NCBI RefSeq assembly: GCF_003050835.1
Contig: NZ_QAOJ01000019.1
Span: forward strand, 1-64,000
Reading direction: 5' to 3'
From: Pseudomonas sp. GV071
GTDB lineage: Bacteria > Pseudomonadota > Gammaproteobacteria > Pseudomonadales > Pseudomonadaceae
DNA: 64,000 nucleotides
A model generated the notes under the pieces. The model saw only the letters and a list, made by a program, of their open reading frames with translations. It had not been told where the DNA came from and did no database searches. Position numbers and translations under genes: made by a program. Positions 8,732 through 16,833 of the stretch are shown here, piece by piece. The first letter of the stretch is position 1. Each line of letters begins with the position of its first letter.

Positions 8732-10481
8732 TGTCTTGCCTAAACAACTGAGAAATCGGCTTTCTGAGTGCTGGATCGGCACTCTTCAAATATGGCCCAA
8801 GGACTTTCTCCCCCACCCATTCCATTTTACTGATGGACTTGAACCACCCCTTACGACCTGGGCCAAGCTTGGAGTCCTTGGTGGTTAGTTTGGCAGCCCG
8901 ACCTAAAACTGCTCGCTCGTCGTCGTCGTATGCTGCGTCCCCGCCAACAAGGCCTAAGACATACTCCAAATCGAACATTTTCTTAGAGACCTCTTCCAAA
9001 GCCCCACCGACCAAGTCACCTGAATTGAGCTCAATAGCCAGATTAATAAGTTCATCTACTCCGTCATCAGGCAGCCACTTGAAAAGTGCTTCCTCAAGGG
9101 CAAGCGACTCACCCCACGTGCAAACCGTAACACCCTCTGCCTCCGCGGCATCTCGAGATGGCTGAGGGATAGGTACATCTGCGTCCAAGAACGCTTTGGT
9201 TCGATACCCCCACTGTGCGAATACCAGAGCCCGTTCTAGGATGTGCTGCGGACTTCTTCCGCCAGCATCCACAAAAGCTGTGGCATTTGCATAAGCGGAT
9301 GGCCGTCCTAGCGACACTCGGTATCGATCAAGCCCTCTGAGAAGCCCAACCTCGCTGGCCCCTTCACAAACAATCACAGATCTCGCCAGAAACGCTTCAG
9401 GATAAAGCCGAGCAACACCTTGAATGGCGTCTTCACTGCTGACCACTTTCATCTCGTGCTGTCCGTCAGCCCCTTTACGAACAATGATGAGCTGATCACC
9501 ACTGAGCTCGCGCACAACTACTGCAGAGTGGGTTGTCATGAAAACCTGAAGCGGCGTATCGGCTTCTTTCGAGCCAAGAGAGTGCAGAAGCCGGATGATT
9601 CGATGCGGCTCAAGACCATGCTCTACTTCGTCAACCAACAGGCAAGTCGCTGCGTCCGAAGCTTCCCTATGAAGAGCTGCAAGAAGAAGGCGGCTCGAGC
9701 CCGTTCCGAGATTTCGCAGGGGAATCCCACCTTCAGAATGTAGAGCAATCGCCCCGTCTGAGAACGAAAGCGCTCTGGGGTCCAGCAAAGCCTTGGCCTC
9801 GTCTCCCACGTCAATGCCCATTTCCTTGGCTTTCTCCACAACCAGCTTGAGCATGTCGCCTATCGTCGCACCCGCCTTATCGCCAAATGCGAGACGAGCC
9901 TCTCTTGCCGCGGAGACTAAGTCGTTTCCTATAGCCAGTTTTTCTTCTGACAGACGCGTCAATACAGAGTTTTTTGTCCACGAAAGATTCGTGCTCGCGT
10001 GGTTACCAATCCGGTTCGGTGCGAGCTCAGCTTTGTCCTTCCATTGGAGTTGACGCTGATAGGGGTCGAGCTCCGTGCGCTGTGAATACAACGCCCGCTT
10101 GGGCTCCAAGTCGTCTCCGACCACTAACTGGAAGGTAAGAACGACTTCCAGACCTTCACCTGGTTCATCTTCGACCGATCCATCGTCGATGTTAAAGCCG
10201 CGCAGCATCTCACCAAGAGTGTCCAAATCCATCAGGCGATCCGGGAGCGCGCCAACAGTGACTCTTATGATGATGGGCTCGGATACATCCATCTCGAAGA
10301 AATCAGCATCCGAAAACTCCGTGGTCCGGCGAACTGACATGCAGGATTCGATGGCATCTAAGATTGATGTTTTTCCACTATCCCCTGGGCCAATAAGACA
10401 ATTGATGCCTTCGCTGGGAGCCCAACTCAGTTGTTTGATACCTCTGAAATTTTTAACTTCGACATGTCTTATCTTTGCCAT
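8724..10481 (-). CDS. gajA: OLD-family ATPase-TOPRIM nuclease, GajA-like (Gabija system)
   Basis: 585 residues starting at MAKIRHVEVKNFRGIKQL, chosen over an upstream in-frame ATG because of a GAGAGG site 7 bases before it and the conserved start. An AAA15/ABC-type ATPase comes first: Walker A GPGDSGKT (residues 31-38), signature-like GTGSSRLLLAAL, Walker B CLLVDEVEHGLEPHR, and the switch MTTHSAVVV. A TOPRIM nuclease domain follows, with the metal-binding SVIVCEGASEVGLL and KAFLDADVP. This is the domain order of GajA, a sequence-specific DNA nicking enzyme controlled by nucleotides. The locus lies between two ordinary metabolic genes and has less GC-biased codons than they do, suggesting acquisition. 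Confidence 0.85.
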   Translation of the reverse strand: MAKIRHVEVKNFRGIKQLSWAPSEGINCLIGPGDSGKTSILDAIESCMSVRRTTEFSDADFFEMDVSEPIIIRVTVGALPDRLMDLDTLGEMLRGFNIDDGSVEDEPGEGLEVVLTFQLVVGDDLEPKRALYSQRTELDPYQRQLQWKDKAELAPNRIGNHASTNLSWTKNSVLTRLSEEKLAIGNDLVSAAREARLAFGDKAGATIGDMLKLVVEKAKEMGIDVGDEAKALLDPRALSFSDGAIALHSEGGIPLRNLGTGSSRLLLAALHREASDAATCLLVDEVEHGLEPHRIIRLLHSLGSKEADTPLQVFMTTHSAVVVRELSGDQLIIVRKGADGQHEMKVVSSEDAIQGVARLYPEAFLARSVIVCEGASEVGLLRGLDRYRVSLGRPSAYANATAFVDAGGRSPQHILERALVFAQWGYRTKAFLDADVPIPQPSRDAAEAEGVTVCTWGESLALEEALFKWLPDDGVDELINLAIELNSGDLVGGALEEVSKKMFDLEYVLGLVGGDAAYDDDERAVLGRAAKLTTKDSKLGPGRKGWFKSISKMEWVGEKVLGPYLKSADPALRKPISQLFRQDNA

Positions 10482-10602
10482 CCTTGACCTCTCACTACGC
10501 AGCGGGATTTTATTTTTAGAAGTACATCGCCATCTTACATACATGTCTGCGGTCGGACGTTCTACGGGCACTTGAGTTGCGCTTGACGATTTCTGTAGTG
10601 GG

Positions 10603-11499
10603 TCAGGGCGTCAGCCGCGCCGCAATAAAATCGACAAACGCGTTTATCTTTGGCAACGGCTGACGGCTGGAAGGCCAGAGAATGCAGAAGGTGCGCCGGT
10701 CCTGAATAAAGCTATCGAGCAACGGCACCAGGCGCCCCTCCTCGATCGCGGATGCCAAGATAAAGTCTGGCAAACACGCAATGCCTTGTCCCGCTTCGGC
10801 CATGGCCAGTAACGGGTCGATGGCATTGGTGACGGCGGTTTGCGGCAGGTCCAGGTTTAGCTGTTTGCCCTCGGTGTACAGCGGCCACGGGTCCAGCTTG
10901 CCGCTGGAGGGATAGCGGTAGTGCAGGCAGGCGTGGGCGCTCAGATCGGCTGGTTTTTTGGGTGGCCGGTGAGTCTTGAGGTAGGCCACAGAAGCCACCA
11001 GGCGATGGCTGAAGCCATTTAACTTGCGCATCATCAGGCGCGAATCCTGTAACTCTCCGATGCGCATCACCGCGTCAAACCCTTCTTCGATGACATTCAC
11101 CAGCCGGTCGCTGAAATCCAGTTCCAGTTCGACGGCGGGATAGGTCTGCTGGAAAGCAATCAGGTGCGGCATCAACCGCATGCCCAACTGCGGCAGGCTG
11201 ATGCGTAGTTTGCCTTGAGGGTTGCCCGCGGCCTGGGTCAGTTCACGCTCGGCCACTTCCAACTCAGCAAAGATGCGGTGACAGCGCTCGAGAAACAATG
11301 CGCCTTCAGCCGTCAGAGTGATCGCCCTCGTGGAGCGATGAAACAGGCGTACGCCCAGTCGTTCTTCCAACTTGGTGATCGCTTTGCCAATCGCCGATGA
11401 CGACACCTCTAATCGTCGCCCTGCTTCGGTAAAACTTCGCCCATCGGCCGCATGCACAAACGCCGACAGCGCGCCCAGCTGATCCATTTTTGCGCTCAC
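10603..11499 (-). CDS. LysR-family transcriptional regulator
   Basis: 298 residues with an N-terminal winged helix-turn-helix (SFTEAGRRLEVSSSAIGKAITKLEERLGVRLF) and a type 2 periplasmic-binding effector domain. The GTG start has AAGGA 7 bases upstream; an ATG four codons in is the alternative. It is divergent from the flavin-dependent monooxygenase operon at 11631-15283 and probably controls it. The motif pattern (SAIGKAITKLE) matches the CrgA/AaeR-like LysR group common in Pseudomonas. Confidence 0.9.
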   Translation of the reverse strand: MSAKMDQLGALSAFVHAADGRSFTEAGRRLEVSSSAIGKAITKLEERLGVRLFHRSTRAITLTAEGALFLERCHRIFAELEVAERELTQAAGNPQGKLRISLPQLGMRLMPHLIAFQQTYPAVELELDFSDRLVNVIEEGFDAVMRIGELQDSRLMMRKLNGFSHRLVASVAYLKTHRPPKKPADLSAHACLHYRYPSSGKLDPWPLYTEGKQLNLDLPQTAVTNAIDPLLAMAEAGQGIACLPDFILASAIEEGRLVPLLDSFIQDRRTFCILWPSSRQPLPKINAFVDFIAARLTP

Positions 11500-11514
11500 A
11501 ATTCCATCCTTACG

Positions 11515-11531
11515 TTCCGCAATGTTTGGAA
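11515..11531. promoter_or_regulatory. Possible LysR binding site
   Basis: TTCC-N9-GGAA dyad in the 131-bp region between the divergent LysR gene and the monooxygenase operon, 16 bp from the LysR start. Short arms make this a weak call. Confidence 0.3.
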
Positions 11532-11630
11532 TTCTAGCTTATTTTTCTTTCTCGCCTGGCAGCCTATAGTCCCTGGCATTCTGACTAGGGCCTTCGCTGC
11601 CCTGGGTCTCTCGTCATTGTCGAGGTATCC

Positions 11631-12635
11631 ATGACCTATCCCGAACTTCCCAAAGAGCTGGCCGAGCACCGTGGGTATGCCCGCGTTTTCCAGCCTGGCC
11701 ACCTGACCTTCGGTTTTATCGCACCGTTGGAAAGTTACCCTGATAGCCCCGGCCCTACCCTGGCCAATCACGCGGATATGGCGCGCAAGGTTGACCAGGC
11801 CGGCTTCTCGGCAATCTGGCTACGCGACGTGCCGTTTTATGATCCGAATTTTGGGGATGTGGGCCAGGTGATCGATCCTATGGTGTACGCCGGTTACCTG
11901 GCCGCCATCACCGAGAATATTGCTATCGGCACGGCTGGCATCGTGCTGCCGCTGCGCGACCCGCTGATCGTGGCCAAACAGGCCGCCAGTGTCGATCAAC
12001 TGCTGGGTGGGCGTTTTATTCTCGGCTTGGCCACCGGCGATCGGCCCGTTGAGTACCCGGCCTTCGGCGCCGATTTCGACAACCGCGCCGACCGCTTTCG
12101 CGATGCGCTGGCGCTGGTTCGTGCCGCCACCGAGCGTGCGTGGCCGGTGCATGGTTCTGCTTATTACGGCGAACTCACTGGCAACCTGGACCTCGTGCCC
12201 AAACCTGTGGCGCCGCGCCTGCCTACCATTGTGGTGGGCATGGCCGGCCAGAGCATGGAGTGGATCGCAGAAAACACCGACGGTGTGCTGTGGTATTTCA
12301 CCGACCCGGCAAAAATCCCCGACATGATCAACCGTTGGCAAGACGCCAGCCGTGGCCAGCCGTTCAAACCCTACGGTTACGGCACCTTCTTCGACCTGGC
12401 GGCCGACCCCAACCTGCCCCTGCAAACCGGCCGCGTGCTGCGTGCCGGGCGTAACACCCTGATCGACCTGTGGCGCCGCCAGCAAGACCAAGGCGTCAAT
12501 CACGTGGCCCTGAACTTCAAGCCACAACAACGCCCCGCTGCTGAAGTGATCGACGAGATGGGCGAGTACATCCTGCCGCACTTCCCCAGCCTGGAACCGG
12601 CCCTGACCACCTCTTCTTCGCTACGGAGCCGTTGA
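11631..12635 (+). CDS. Luciferase-like (LLM) flavin-dependent oxidoreductase
   Basis: 334-residue bacterial luciferase-fold TIM barrel, expected to use reduced flavin and O2 (or F420/FMN hydride chemistry) on a small organic substrate. Blocks such as GFSAIWLRDVPFYDPNFGDVGQ, IAIGTAGIVLPLRDPL and RFILGLATGDRPVEYPAFG are typical of the TIGR03571-type LLM group. First gene of a plus-strand run with two TIM-barrel isomerase-like genes and a second LLM enzyme; the next gene starts 1 bp after its stop. Substrate unknown. Confidence 0.85.
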   Translation: MTYPELPKELAEHRGYARVFQPGHLTFGFIAPLESYPDSPGPTLANHADMARKVDQAGFSAIWLRDVPFYDPNFGDVGQVIDPMVYAGYLAAITENIAIGTAGIVLPLRDPLIVAKQAASVDQLLGGRFILGLATGDRPVEYPAFGADFDNRADRFRDALALVRAATERAWPVHGSAYYGELTGNLDLVPKPVAPRLPTIVVGMAGQSMEWIAENTDGVLWYFTDPAKIPDMINRWQDASRGQPFKPYGYGTFFDLAADPNLPLQTGRVLRAGRNTLIDLWRRQQDQGVNHVALNFKPQQRPAAEVIDEMGEYILPHFPSLEPALTTSSSLRSR

Positions 12636-12636
12636 T

Positions 12637-13437
12637 ATGCAGCACGCCGCTCACGCCATGGATTTTATTTTCCAGACCAAGCTCGGCACCTACCCGTTGG
12701 CGGTGCAGTGCGAGATGCTCGCCGAACTCGGTTACCAGGGCATCACCGTTTCGTCCTGGAGCAAAGAGCTCAAGGACTTGCCCAAGGTTAAGGCCCAATG
12801 GGGCCTTGATGTGGGCGGTGTCTATGCGATCTACCGCCAGGGCCTGGAGGCCTGGCTGACCCACTTGTTCGAAACCATCGAAGGGTGCAGCACCATCGAA
12901 TTGGCGTTGCATTCCGGCGACAAAGTGCAGGAGCAGGACGTGCGCATGCTTGAGCACCTGTTGCTGATTTGCGAACGCCGCAATCTGAACATCGCCCTGT
13001 ACCCGCACATTCGCTACGGCATGCAAACCACAAGCGAAGCGGCGCAACTCTGTGAGCGTTTCAACCATCCGCGCCTGGGCATTGTGTTCAATGGTTATCA
13101 CTGGTTCGCCGCCCAGGAAGGCGAGCTGGAGCAGCGTCTGGACGCCCTGTGGCCGTGGCTGAAGCAGGTAAATATTGCCGGCTGCCGACTCTCGCCATTG
13201 GGTTGGGGCGGCGCGGCCACCATTGAGCCGTTGGATGAGGGCGAGATGGATAACTTTGTGTTGCTGGGCGCGCTGAAGCGCCGGGGTTACACCGGCAAAG
13301 TTGGCTTTCTCGGCTGGGAAAGCATGGGCGGCGATGTGCACGGCAACCTCAATCGGTCGATCAACGCGTTTCGCTCCATGGAGCGGCGCCTGACGCGCAA
13401 TCCGCATTGGGCATTGATGGCGGACGTTCCCCGGTGA
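12637..13437 (+). CDS. Xylose isomerase-like TIM-barrel protein (copy A)
   Basis: 266 residues of the sugar phosphate isomerase/epimerase family (AP endonuclease family 2 fold). The segment LGIVFNGYHWFAAQEGELEQ and the C-terminal VGFLGWESMGGDV recur almost unchanged in the next gene, so the pair arose by tandem duplication. His and Glu residues expected for metal binding are only partly evident, so catalysis is uncertain. Tightly coupled to the LLM gene upstream and overlapping the paralogue by 4 bp. Confidence 0.8.
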   Translation: MQHAAHAMDFIFQTKLGTYPLAVQCEMLAELGYQGITVSSWSKELKDLPKVKAQWGLDVGGVYAIYRQGLEAWLTHLFETIEGCSTIELALHSGDKVQEQDVRMLEHLLLICERRNLNIALYPHIRYGMQTTSEAAQLCERFNHPRLGIVFNGYHWFAAQEGELEQRLDALWPWLKQVNIAGCRLSPLGWGGAATIEPLDEGEMDNFVLLGALKRRGYTGKVGFLGWESMGGDVHGNLNRSINAFRSMERRLTRNPHWALMADVPR

Positions 13438-14249
13438 GCGGCGCCAACCCCATTCACGCCCTGGACTCGTTTTTCTACACATCCATGGGGGTGTACAGCT
13501 TTCAGGCGCAGTGCGAGATGGTCGCCGAAGTGGGCTATGACGCCATCACTGTCGCGGCCTGGGGCGGTACGCCGCTGACTGATCTGACCCAACTCAAACA
13601 CGTCAAAGACCGGCATGGCCTGGATATCGCCGCGCTGTACCTGGTGCTGCACGAGGGGCGCAACGATGCCTTGGTGCGGCAAATTGTCGAGTCGGTTGAA
13701 GGCGTTGAGCTTATTGAACTGGCGGTGCAGACCTCAGTGAATGGTCTGCCGGCCATCCTCGCTGTGATCGAACGCTTGTTGCCGATTGTCGAGCGTCGCG
13801 GCCTGCGACTTGCCCTTTACCCCCATCGAAACCACGTCACGCAAACCACGGCACAGGTAGTGGACATCTGCACCTATTTCCACCACCCGCGGCTTGGCGC
13901 GGTGTTCAACGGCTACCACTGGTACGCCAGCCAGGAAGGTGACTTGCAGGGCTGCCTGGACGCCATGGCGCCGTGGCTGATGCAGGTCACCACCTCCGGT
14001 TCGGCCCTCTCGCCGCTGGGTTGGGGTGGCGTCGCCACCATGGAGCCGCCAGACCGCGGCGAACTGGACAACTTCGCCCTGCTCGCCGCGCTCGCCAACA
14101 TGGGCTACAGCGGCCGAATCGGCGTACTGGGTTGGGATTACGGCGGCGATGTGTACCTGAAACTGCAGCGCTCGTTGAATGCCATGCGCGGTATTCAGCA
14201 GCGCCTGGCCAATCATCCGAACTGGGGTGATATCCCGCTCAATCGTTAA
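13434..14249 (+). CDS. Xylose isomerase-like TIM-barrel protein (copy B)
   Basis: 271 residues from a GTG that overlaps the stop of copy A (GTGA); the frame is open to a TTG nine codons earlier, which is less likely. It parallels copy A throughout: FYTSMGVYSFQAQCEMVAEVGYDAITV at the start, LGAVFNGYHWYASQEGDLQG mid-protein, LSPLGWGGVATMEP and VLGWDYGGDVYLKLQRSLNAM near the end. The two may act as a heterodimer or on successive intermediates. Function is inferred only at fold level. Confidence 0.8.
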   Translation: MSGANPIHALDSFFYTSMGVYSFQAQCEMVAEVGYDAITVAAWGGTPLTDLTQLKHVKDRHGLDIAALYLVLHEGRNDALVRQIVESVEGVELIELAVQTSVNGLPAILAVIERLLPIVERRGLRLALYPHRNHVTQTTAQVVDICTYFHHPRLGAVFNGYHWYASQEGDLQGCLDAMAPWLMQVTTSGSALSPLGWGGVATMEPPDRGELDNFALLAALANMGYSGRIGVLGWDYGGDVYLKLQRSLNAMRGIQQRLANHPNWGDIPLNR

Positions 14250-14296
14250 CCCGGGCAAGGCGTCACCTCGCCGGCCTCTACCGAACTGGAGTTGTT

Positions 14297-15283
14297 ATGA
14301 CTGCACTGTCCGTGCTGGACCTGATGATGATCGGCGAAGGCAAAACCTACGCCGACACCCTTGAGGGCGCACGTCTGCTCGCGCGCCACGTTGAGCAACA
14401 CGGTTACAACCGCTACTGGATTGCCGAGCACCACGATCTGCCGGGTATCGGGTCCATGGCCACGCCTCTGATCGTGCAGCACCTGGCTGCCGCCACCAGC
14501 ACGCTGCGGGTGGGCGCCGGCGGCGTGATGCTGCCCAACCATTCCCCGCTGATTGTGGCCGAGCAGTTCGGCACGCTGGACACCTTGTTCCCGGGCCGCA
14601 TCGACCTTGGCCTCGGCCGCGCACCCGGTAGCGGCGGCGCGACAGTGCGCGCCATTCGCGGCATCGCGCCGGAACGGGACTTTGACCAGGACGTACAAAA
14701 GGTGCGCAACTACCTGGAAGACAATGGCCGTGAAGCTGTGCACGCCCTGCCTGGCCGTCACGACATACCGATGTGGATTCTGGGTTCCAGCCTGCAAGGC
14801 GCCGACCTGGCCGCACGGCTGGGGCTGCCCTACGCGTTCGCCTCGCACTTTGCGCCACAAATGCTGATGCACGCCCTGGCCCATTACCGGGAAAATTTCC
14901 GCCCCTCCGCGTACTTGCAAAAGCCGTACACCATGGCCGGGGTGAACGTCATTGCCGCCGATACACGCGCCCAGGCGCAATATCTGGCCAGCTCTCATCA
15001 ACAATGGGTGGTGAGGCTGCACGCAGGGCGTCCAACGCTGCTGCCGGCACCGGAGGAAGGCTACCTGGCAAGCATCACACCAAGGGACCGACAGGGACTC
15101 GACCAGGCCATGGCCTGCACGGCTATCGGGGATAAAGAGGATGTCGGCACGTGGCTGCGCGAATTCATCGCCACCACCGGCGTAGACGAGTTGATGATCG
15201 ATGCGCGCATCTACGATTCAGCTGCGCGTTGCCGCTCGTATCAGTTGGCGGCGGAATCGATTGGCGACCTGCTCACTCGTTAA
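14297..15283 (+). CDS. LLM oxidoreductase, MsnO8-like
   Basis: 328 residues with the group 1 luciferase-like signature: YNRYWIAEHHDLPGIGSM, LRVGAGGVMLPNHSPL and RIDLGLGRAPGSGG. This subgroup (TIGR03558, MsnO8-like) is widespread, and most members have no known substrate. It is the last gene of the monooxygenase cluster, 47 bp after copy B. Its stop codon shares GTTAAC with the stop of the convergent YciI gene. Confidence 0.88.
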   Translation: MTALSVLDLMMIGEGKTYADTLEGARLLARHVEQHGYNRYWIAEHHDLPGIGSMATPLIVQHLAAATSTLRVGAGGVMLPNHSPLIVAEQFGTLDTLFPGRIDLGLGRAPGSGGATVRAIRGIAPERDFDQDVQKVRNYLEDNGREAVHALPGRHDIPMWILGSSLQGADLAARLGLPYAFASHFAPQMLMHALAHYRENFRPSAYLQKPYTMAGVNVIAADTRAQAQYLASSHQQWVVRLHAGRPTLLPAPEEGYLASITPRDRQGLDQAMACTAIGDKEDVGTWLREFIATTGVDELMIDARIYDSAARCRSYQLAAESIGDLLTR

Positions 15284-15564
15284 CGGTTGTCGACGCGCTT
15301 GATAAAGGGACGGACGTCGATAGAGGCCCAGACATTCGCCTGGTTAAAGGGGTCGTTTTGCAGAAAGCGGGTCACGGCTTCTAGGCTGGCGGCTTCATAG
15401 AGAAAGAAGCTGCCGATCATGGTGATGCCGTCCGGTTTGGTCAGCGGTCCCGAGATGAGCGTTTTGATCGGGGCCGTATTGAGGTACGCCTTGTGCGCCT
15501 CGTAGTGTGCCAGTCGCCGCTCCAGAGCATCGTCGTGATCCAGGCAATAGACGGTGATGTTCAT
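15280..15564 (-). CDS. YciI-like small protein
   Basis: 94-residue ferredoxin-like alpha-beta protein. YCLDHDDALERRLAHYEAHKAYL and PDGITMIGSFFLYEAAS fit the YCII family, whose members are small enzymes or accessory proteins near monooxygenases. A GGAGAAA site precedes the ATG. It forms a minus-strand pair with the nitroreductase gene upstream, separated by a strong hairpin. Confidence 0.8.
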   Translation of the reverse strand: MNITVYCLDHDDALERRLAHYEAHKAYLNTAPIKTLISGPLTKPDGITMIGSFFLYEAASLEAVTRFLQNDPFNQANVWASIDVRPFIKRVDNR

Positions 15565-15595
15565 CCGTTCATTTCTCCGAGTTCGCCTTGATAAG

Positions 15596-15626
15596 GGTGT
15601 GTCCGGTCGCCGCGACCGAACACACC
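15596..15626. terminator. Long inverted repeat between nitroreductase and YciI genes
   Basis: GGTGTGTCCGGTCG-CCG-CGACCGAACACACC, 14-bp arms with one mismatch and a 3-bp loop. There is no T-run on either side, so it may be a transcript stabiliser, a REP-like element or a factor-assisted terminator rather than a simple intrinsic one. Confidence 0.5.
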
Positions 15627-15643
15627 GCTCAGCCTAAGGCTGC

Positions 15644-16258
15644 TTAAGCAAAGGTCAGTACTTGAGTAACAGCCAGACGCGGCTTTTTCGGCCAGTTGTC
15701 TGCAGCGGCACGCCCGACGGTAACCAGCATGACAGGCACATCGCTAGCCTCAAGATTGAATGCCTCAGTCACGGCGCCCGCATCAAAACCAATCATTGGG
15801 CAAGAGCCCAGATCCAGACCTTTGGCAGCGAGCATCAGGGTCATGGCAGCGAGCGATGCGGAGCGAACCGCTTCATCGCGCTGGAACGCCGGGCTTGGGC
15901 CGTACATGTTGCTTGCCGCGCCTACCCAGCCTTCGTACGTGGCGTCGTCAAGGATACCGACGGATTTTGCTGACGCCAGGGCGGCGGGCAAGGTCTCTTG
16001 AATGCCCAGTTTGCCGCACACGATAAAGGTGACAGCAGCGTCCAGCACTTTCTGCTGACCGTAGGCAGCAGGATGCAGACGGGCTTTGGCTTCGGCCGAG
16101 CGCACGGCGATGAACTTCCAGTTTTGACCATTGAACGCGCTGGGCGCTTGGGTGGCCAAGGCAATCAGCTCGCCGATTTCTGCATCTGATAACTGATGGG
16201 TTGGGTCGTAGTTGTTGACCGATGTGCGGGAGGTAATGGCTTCAATAACGGGGTTCAT
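15644..16258 (-). CDS. Nitroreductase family protein
   Basis: 204 residues of the FMN-dependent nitroreductase fold. The N-terminal ITSRTSVNNYDPTHQLSDAEI and QAPSAFNGQNWKFIAV are the FMN-binding signature; LDLGSCPMIGFDA is the conserved C-terminal part. Such enzymes reduce nitroaromatics, quinones or enones with NAD(P)H and may supply reduced flavin to the nearby LLM monooxygenases, which is inference from context. Confidence 0.88.
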   Translation of the reverse strand: MNPVIEAITSRTSVNNYDPTHQLSDAEIGELIALATQAPSAFNGQNWKFIAVRSAEAKARLHPAAYGQQKVLDAAVTFIVCGKLGIQETLPAALASAKSVGILDDATYEGWVGAASNMYGPSPAFQRDEAVRSASLAAMTLMLAAKGLDLGSCPMIGFDAGAVTEAFNLEASDVPVMLVTVGRAAADNWPKKPRLAVTQVLTFA

Positions 16259-16311
16259 GGTTCATCCAAAAAGGCCGGGGAATGAGAAGAGATGGCTGCC
16301 TGGGCGGAGCC

Positions 16312-16668
16312 TCAGGTGCGCGTAAAACCGTCGAACGAATTCATGTACACCGCGCCGAAGGCGTCGAGGTGTTTGCGGGTTGGCGCGTCTGGATTGCCGT
16401 AGACCAGCAGGCTGGTGATCTCTACCAGTTCAAGAAATTTGGCCCCATAGGGCGCGAAGGTTTCTTCGATATGGCTGACCACAGCGTCGGCACGGTAGCG
16501 CTCAATGATGTGCGCCTCGGTGTGCGCATCGTTCACGCTGTATTCGTACATCAAAGTGCCGGGCTCTTTGCTGGTGGCGGCGACGATCTTGGCCACAAGT
16601 GCTTTGAACTCAGGGAAGTTCTCTGGCGCCAGGCGCAGGGTAAAAATGCTGATGACTTCGTCTTTCAT
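16312..16668 (-). CDS. Antibiotic biosynthesis monooxygenase (quinol monooxygenase-like)
   Basis: 118 residues from the ATG with GAGGA 7 bases upstream (the frame is open ten codons more). FTLRLAPENFPEFKALVAKIVAATSKEPGTLMYEYSV matches the ABM ferredoxin-like dimer family (YgiN/ActVA-Orf6), which oxidises quinols or aromatic rings without cofactor. It is divergent from a LysR gene and near a nitroreductase, a common quinone/redox-stress grouping. Confidence 0.85.
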   Translation of the reverse strand: MKDEVISIFTLRLAPENFPEFKALVAKIVAATSKEPGTLMYEYSVNDAHTEAHIIERYRADAVVSHIEETFAPYGAKFLELVEITSLLVYGNPDAPTRKHLDAFGAVYMNSFDGFTRT

Positions 16669-16789
16669 GGTGGCGTCCTCACAGAGGTAAAGGGCCAACC
16701 GTGCTGCAGATGCAGGCGGCCGGTTATAGCGTCAGCGGCCATGCTAAGGTAGAGCGACAGGCGGATAAACAGCCTACAAATCACAGATA

Positions 16790-16808
16790 GGTAGCATCAT
16801 TTGCTACC
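16790..16808. promoter_or_regulatory. Perfect palindrome before LysR gene, probable operator
   Basis: GGTAGCA-TCATT-TGCTACC, 7-bp perfect arms and 5-bp spacer, ending 25 bp before the LysR ATG in the divergent region shared with the monooxygenase gene. Location suits LysR autoregulation, and supports ATG 16834 over the TTG at 16801, which would place the palindrome across the start. Confidence 0.6.
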
Positions 16809-16833
16809 AGCGTTTACTTCCAGGAAAGCGGCA

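Noticed and set aside
7319..10481. PARIS or Zorya defence system instead of Gabija
   Set aside because: The ATPase and TOPRIM domains are fused in one protein and the partner is a UvrD-like helicase, which fits Gabija. PARIS has a separate DUF4435 TOPRIM protein.
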